DNA from: Eisenbergiella sp900555195
GTDB lineage: Bacteria > Bacillota > Clostridia > Lachnospirales > Lachnospiraceae
DNA: 9,798 nt
Direction of reading: 5' to 3'
Assembly: GCA_902492555.1 (NCBI GenBank)
Contig: CABUMH010000122.1
Location: 1 to 9,798, forward strand
This document shows positions 7,401 to 9,798 of this stretch, piece after piece. Position numbers and translations under genes: made by a program. The notes under the pieces are model-generated. The model had not been told where the DNA came from. It did no database searches and saw only the letters and a list, made by a program, of their open reading frames with translations. Positions within the stretch are counted from its first letter, which is position 1; each line of letters opens with the position of its first letter.

Positions 7401-8256
7401 GAAGGAACGCCTGGAGAGCGTCTATCCCCATACGGATCTGGAAGGGCTTTATGTGAAAACCACCGTATCGGAATTGAAAAAAGCGGGGATGAAGGAAGCT
7501 GCTGAAGAAGCGTATCATCTGTTTGAGGAAGAAGAACCGGTGCCGTATCTGCCCAAATTCATCCAGAAGGAGGTTTTGCTCCAGGAGGCCAAGCCAGAGA
7601 AGGCCGGGCCAGAAGAGTCCCGGCAAGAAGAGGCGGAGCTGGAGGCCGGGGAGGAGACTGGGCAGGAAAGAATGGGACAGGGGCCCGGAGAAGGGGAAGC
7701 AGGCACGCGGATAGGCGGAGCGGCCAGAGGAAGCGCATATCACAAGGCGCTGGAACTGTTTGACTTTGCGGAATGGTTTGGCTTGCCGCAGCAGGAGAGG
7801 ACGAGGCAGGCCGTGGCGGACAGGCTGGAGGCGATGGAGCGGCAGGGCAGGCTGTCTGCGGAATATCGTGCGGCCATTTTCCCCGGGAAATTCCTGCATT
7901 TTCTGGAAAGTTCCCTGGCCGCCCGGATGGGAAGGGCAGCCAGGGCAGGAAGGCTTCACAGGGAACAGCCATTTGTCCTGGGCCTGTCCGCTGCGGAATT
8001 AAGCCCTGCCTTCCCGGAGGAAGAGACGGTTCTGGTTCAGGGGATCATTGACGTATGGCTGGAAGAAGAAGACGGCCTGGTGCTGGCCGATTATAAAACG
8101 GATGCGGTGAAACGGAAGGAAGAACTGCTGAACCGCTACAGGGTACAGCTTCGCTATTATGCCCGCGCGCTGGAACAGCTTACAGGAAAGCGCGTGAAGG
8201 AGAAGCTGCTGTATTCCTTTGCGCTGCAGCAGGAGATTTCGGAAGGGGAAGGCTGA
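4405..8256 (+). CDS. addA: AddA, ATP-dependent helicase-nuclease subunit A
   Basis: This is the UvrD-like (superfamily 1A) helicase and nuclease subunit of AddAB: it translocates 3' to 5', unwinding DNA ends, and its C-terminal nuclease cuts one strand. It has 1283 residues against about 1232 in B. subtilis. Visible motifs are the Q motif (FTQEQQ, from residue 5), Walker A AAAGSGKT (24-31), VTFTNAAA (57-64), TTIDSF (101-106), Walker B DEYQD (398-402), GDVKQSIYKFR (428-438), KKNFRSR (469-475), IMSIHKSKGLEF (804-815) and LYVAMTRAKE (881-890). The nuclease shows AYH (H1113), GIID (D1216), DYKTD (D1229, K1231) and YRVQ (1245-1248). The extra length lies in Glu/Gly/Ala-rich linkers (about 673-697 and 1058-1105). 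The start is supported by agagga (4391-4396), 8 bases upstream. It is probably co-transcribed with addB and appears intact. Confidence 0.98.
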   Translation: MVVTFTQEQQETIDARNASVLVSAAAGSGKTAVLVERIIRMVSDPDHPVDIDRLLVVTFTNAAAAQMRERISQALSGAVDENPQDAHLARQLTLIHNAQITTIDSFCLYIIRNHFDEIDLDPDFRVADEGEIRLMKQDVLHDMLEEYFQKDEEDFRSFVEFFAPLGNEKRLEEQILSLYEFAMSYPWPEEWLEEHKKDYDLTKEGLDACGFVRQLKEYIRLLLSEAERLLEQNRRLCQRPDGAYMYLDALEADEELLRSLKKAESLQELYEGFGNLTFARLSSKKDASVSEEAREEAKELRQEFKDMLQEVGKKYFYASPESQKERMEACAPQVAMLLSMTEDFCARLAEQKRKKNVLDFHDMEHLALQILTRREGGQVVPTRTAVELRDSYAEIMIDEYQDSNLVQEFLLKSVSTEEEGRYNRFMVGDVKQSIYKFRLARPELFMEKFDSYAHGDGSQGAKERRIDLKKNFRSRRQVTENVNQVFSRLMGKDLGGVAYDADAALYPGAVYKEPEREEGMPDPYLAEALLAVAGEDGMEDREREALMVAGRIRELVGTLPVTDDETGELRPAEYRDIVILLRATSGWDETFRKVLEEYGIPVYLSSKTGYFAATEVQTVLNYLKILNNPLQDIPLFGVLHSPVGGFTDQEIARIRAGRTDKKLYDSLTEYAQEEAQEDGQGGEEAGPVQAAGERVQGAHALVQKARSFLEQLSRFRSYVAYMPIHKLIEEFLQETGYLYMVSALPGGQQRCANVQMLLSRAESFEKTSYFGLFHFIRYMEQLEKYDVDYGEASLQDENADAVRIMSIHKSKGLEFPVCFVCGLGKRFNMQDTAKPVIADMDMGLGVEQVDSRLRIKRNTLKKNVMAGKLRQDSLGEELRVLYVAMTRAKEKLILTGSCKAERAEKLNRKLEAAGEKCNGEPALLLPFYQRVSASCYLDWLLPAWLDCGQQIEQRNASQLLTDQVRKGKSQEQLRLKLKQFAAKEPAYVEKEEEEIDNGLKERLESVYPHTDLEGLYVKTTVSELKKAGMKEAAEEAYHLFEEEEPVPYLPKFIQKEVLLQEAKPEKAGPEESRQEEAELEAGEETGQERMGQGPGEGEAGTRIGGAARGSAYHKALELFDFAEWFGLPQQERTRQAVADRLEAMERQGRLSAEYRAAIFPGKFLHFLESSLAARMGRAARAGRLHREQPFVLGLSAAELSPAFPEEETVLVQGIIDVWLEEEDGLVLADYKTDAVKRKEELLNRYRVQLRYYARALEQLTGKRVKEKLLYSFALQQEISEGEG

Positions 8257-8270
8257 ACCAAAGACGGCAA

Positions 8271-8305
8271 ACGGCGGCAGCCTCAAATGAGAGGGCTGCC
8301 GCCGT
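8271..8305. terminator. Strong GC hairpin between convergent addA and cfa, probable bidirectional terminator
   Basis: acggcggcagcc (8271-8282) pairs perfectly with ggctgccgccgt (8294-8305), 12 bp, and two more pairs can form inside the loop. It starts 14 bases after the addA stop and 31 bases beyond the cfa stop on the other strand, the usual place for a shared terminator. T-tracts are weak on both sides (atcttt on the plus strand; tttgcc then cttt on the minus strand). A smaller stem (aagcga 8323-8328 with tcgctt 8333-8338) overlaps the cfa stop codon. Confidence 0.7.
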
Positions 8306-8336
8306 GAGGGAAAGAATCTTTAAAGCGATGCTTCGC

Positions 8337-9503
8337 TTAATACCACCTGGTCATAGGCAGTTCGTTGTTTACGCCGTTCGTCCACAGGATCTGATGCAGA
8401 TCGATGATGCCGTTATAGAAGGTGGCCGCGCAGGCGCACAGGTAGAGCTCCCACATCCGGACGAACTCTTCCCCGAATTTTTCCTTTACCTCATCCTTGT
8501 GCTTCTGGAAATTGGCGTTCCAGCACAGGAGCGTGCGATTATAGTGACGGCGCATGCTCTCCACATCCAGCGTGTAGAAACGGTAATCGGCCGCTGCGTT
8601 GATCATCTCCCTCAGGGAAGGAACCATGCCGCCCGGGAAAATGTATTTTTTGATCCAGGGATCGCCCGGATGTTCCTTCAGCGCGCTGATGAAATGCAGG
8701 AGGAACAGGCCGCCCGGCTTCATCACTTCCTTGGCGCAGGAGAGGAACTGGCTGTAATTATCACGGCCCACATGCTCAACCATGCCCACGCTGACCACCC
8801 GGTCGAAGGTACGGCCGCAGTTGGGCAGATCCCGATAGTCCATCCGCTCCACGGTGAGGAGATTTTCAAGCCCTTCTTCTTTGATCCGCTTCTGGAATCC
8901 GGCCTGCTGTTCTTTGCTCAGCGTAATGCCCATGCCCTTGACGCCGTACTTCTTGGCTGCCTGGATCAGAAGGTAGCCCCATCCGCAGCCAATGTCCAGA
9001 AGTTCCATGCCCGGTTTCAGGTACAGCTTCTTTAAAATCCGCTCCGTTTTGTGAACCTGCGCGTCATAGAGGGTGTCTTTTTCACTCTCAAAATAGCCGC
9101 AGGAATAACTGAGCGTTTCATCCAGCCACAGCGCATAGAAATCATTTCCGATATCATAATGAGAAGTCACCTCTTTTTCCTGGTTCTTCTTGGAACTGGA
9201 GGTGAATATCAGCTTTTTCAGTTTGTTCTTATCGGTTGAAAACCGATCCATCTGGCCCATGAAATGAGCCAGCGCTTCATACAGATCGCCTTCAATGGAG
9301 AGATCCCCGCGCATATAAGCTTCGCCCAATGCCAGAGAAGTGCTTGTTAACAGATCCTTTACGTTCAGTTCCTTGTTAATGTTCACGGTAAAGGTAGGAG
9401 CGCCTTCGCCTATATGATATTCTTTCCCCAAATACTTCACCAGGAACGGAGACGCATCCAGTTTGCTCAGAAATTGAATGACTGCATTTTCTTCAAGACC
9501 CAT
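8337..9503 (-). CDS. cfa: Cyclopropane-fatty-acid-phospholipid synthase
   Basis: This SAM-dependent methyltransferase adds a methylene bridge across cis double bonds of unsaturated acyl chains in membrane phospholipids, which usually helps cells in stationary phase or under acid stress. It has 388 residues, close to E. coli Cfa (382). The N-terminal domain (about 1-100) binds lipid in the family. Then come HYDIGNDFYALWLD (115-128), the SAM loop LLDIGCGWG (168-176), GITLSKEQ (192-199) and VGMVEHVG (239-246). C135, E243, H270, I272 and Y321 align with the bicarbonate-binding residues of E. coli Cfa (C139, E239, H266, I268, Y317), so the active site looks complete. It is a peripheral membrane enzyme with no signal peptide. 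The start is supported by aggag (9516-9512), 8 bases upstream. It converges on addA and appears to be a single gene within the window. Confidence 0.96.
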   Translation of the reverse strand: MGLEENAVIQFLSKLDASPFLVKYLGKEYHIGEGAPTFTVNINKELNVKDLLTSTSLALGEAYMRGDLSIEGDLYEALAHFMGQMDRFSTDKNKLKKLIFTSSSKKNQEKEVTSHYDIGNDFYALWLDETLSYSCGYFESEKDTLYDAQVHKTERILKKLYLKPGMELLDIGCGWGYLLIQAAKKYGVKGMGITLSKEQQAGFQKRIKEEGLENLLTVERMDYRDLPNCGRTFDRVVSVGMVEHVGRDNYSQFLSCAKEVMKPGGLFLLHFISALKEHPGDPWIKKYIFPGGMVPSLREMINAAADYRFYTLDVESMRRHYNRTLLCWNANFQKHKDEVKEKFGEEFVRMWELYLCACAATFYNGIIDLHQILWTNGVNNELPMTRWY

Positions 9504-9580
9504 TTTTCATGCTCCTTTCAGAAGGAAAATCCTTCGTATATTGTATATTATTGACAGGAAATAAATTCCCCATCCTTTCT

Positions 9581-9609
9581 ATTTTACTGCAGTATAAACA
9601 AAGGGTCAA
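9581..9609 (-). promoter_or_regulatory. SigA promoter of cfa
   Basis: Read on the minus strand, TTGACC (9609-9604, 5 of 6) is followed by a 17-bp spacer and TAAAAT (9586-9581, 5 of 6). Transcription would start near 9574, giving a leader of about 70 bases that is AT-rich and carries a small hairpin (9521-9525 with 9531-9535) just ahead of the ribosome site. An alternative, TTGTAA with TATACT at 16-bp spacing, overlaps it and is weaker. Confidence 0.65.
9582..9597. promoter_or_regulatory. Palindrome over the cfa -10 and spacer (candidate operator)
   Basis: tactgcagta (9585-9594) is a perfect 10-bp palindrome. Allowing one mismatched pair, it extends to 16 bp (9582-9597). It overlaps the upstream part of the -10 box and the spacer, where a bound repressor would block the promoter. 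I do not recognise it as the site of a known lipid regulator. A palindrome of this length in AT-rich DNA may be chance. Confidence 0.3.
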
Positions 9610-9660
9610 CATTTACAAGGATAAAAAATATCAAAGACGGCTGCTGCTCACCCTCCTGCA

Positions 9661-9798
9661 TTCCTCCGCGTCTGCCCCGCCGGTTCCCTGTCCGCATCTG
9701 GCCCGCCCCTGCCATCCATCCGCCATGCAGTCCATAGGGCTGGGAACCATGGGCGGGCCAGATGCGGACAGGGAACCGGCGGGGCAGACGCGGAGGAA
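9661..9798. repeat. Perfect 48-bp inverted repeat at the window edge
   Basis: Bases 9661-9708 are the exact reverse complement of 9751-9798, with a 42-base loop between them. The arms are very GC-rich. The right arm ends exactly at the window edge, so the repeat may extend further: if it does, the next bases should read tgcagg. It lies about 50 bp upstream of the cfa promoter and holds no convincing open frame. It could be a terminator or end-of-message hairpin for a gene beyond the edge, or a copy of a repeat family. It shares two short words with the large repeat at 222-718. Confidence 0.9.

Noticed and set aside
857..8256. addBA as a new defence or helicase system
   Set aside because: Both proteins carry the full motif set, lengths and iron-sulfur cysteines of standard AddAB, with no extra domain.
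9551..9556. Exact TTGACA on the plus strand upstream of cfa
   Set aside because: No acceptable -10 box lies 15-19 bp downstream, and there is no plus-strand gene to serve within the window.

Overview
The window looks like chromosomal DNA of a moderately GC-rich member of the Firmicutes, most likely a Lachnospiraceae-type clostridium. The reasons are the AddAB pair (the Firmicutes counterpart of RecBCD), strong purine-rich Shine-Dalgarno sites, SigA-type promoters, and the general look of the proteins. The assignment to that family is inference from protein appearance; no search was run.

Layout. Bases 1-221 carry no convincing gene: a GC-rich imperfect stem-loop (40-82), then an AT-rich stretch with a possible promoter (169-197). 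Bases 222-718 are one very large imperfect inverted repeat. Its arms are over 200 bp and about 90% matched, its inner stem (410-440/502-533) is nearly perfect, and its tip can fold as a three-way junction. About 20 bp beyond it lies a good promoter (738-766) whose -10 box sits in a perfect dyad. This promoter should drive addB (857-4336) and addA (4405-8256), two co-directional genes 68 bp apart. They encode the two subunits of the ATP-dependent helicase-nuclease that resects double-strand breaks for RecA-dependent recombination. A 13-bp perfect hairpin covers the addB stop codon, and a tiny open frame overlaps the addA start.

addA is followed by a strong GC hairpin (8271-8305) that separates it from the convergent gene cfa (8337-9503, minus strand). 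cfa encodes a cyclopropane-fatty-acid-phospholipid synthase with a recognisable promoter and a palindrome over its -10 region. Upstream of cfa, the last 138 bases are a perfect 48-bp inverted repeat (9661-9708/9751-9798), cut by or ending at the window edge.

The three genes are ordinary and apparently intact: DNA end processing for addAB, membrane lipid modification for cfa. There is no sign that they form a novel system. The unexplained parts are the non-coding elements: the long structured repeat ahead of addAB, the perfect hairpin ahead of cfa, two short words these elements share, and the dyads over both promoters.
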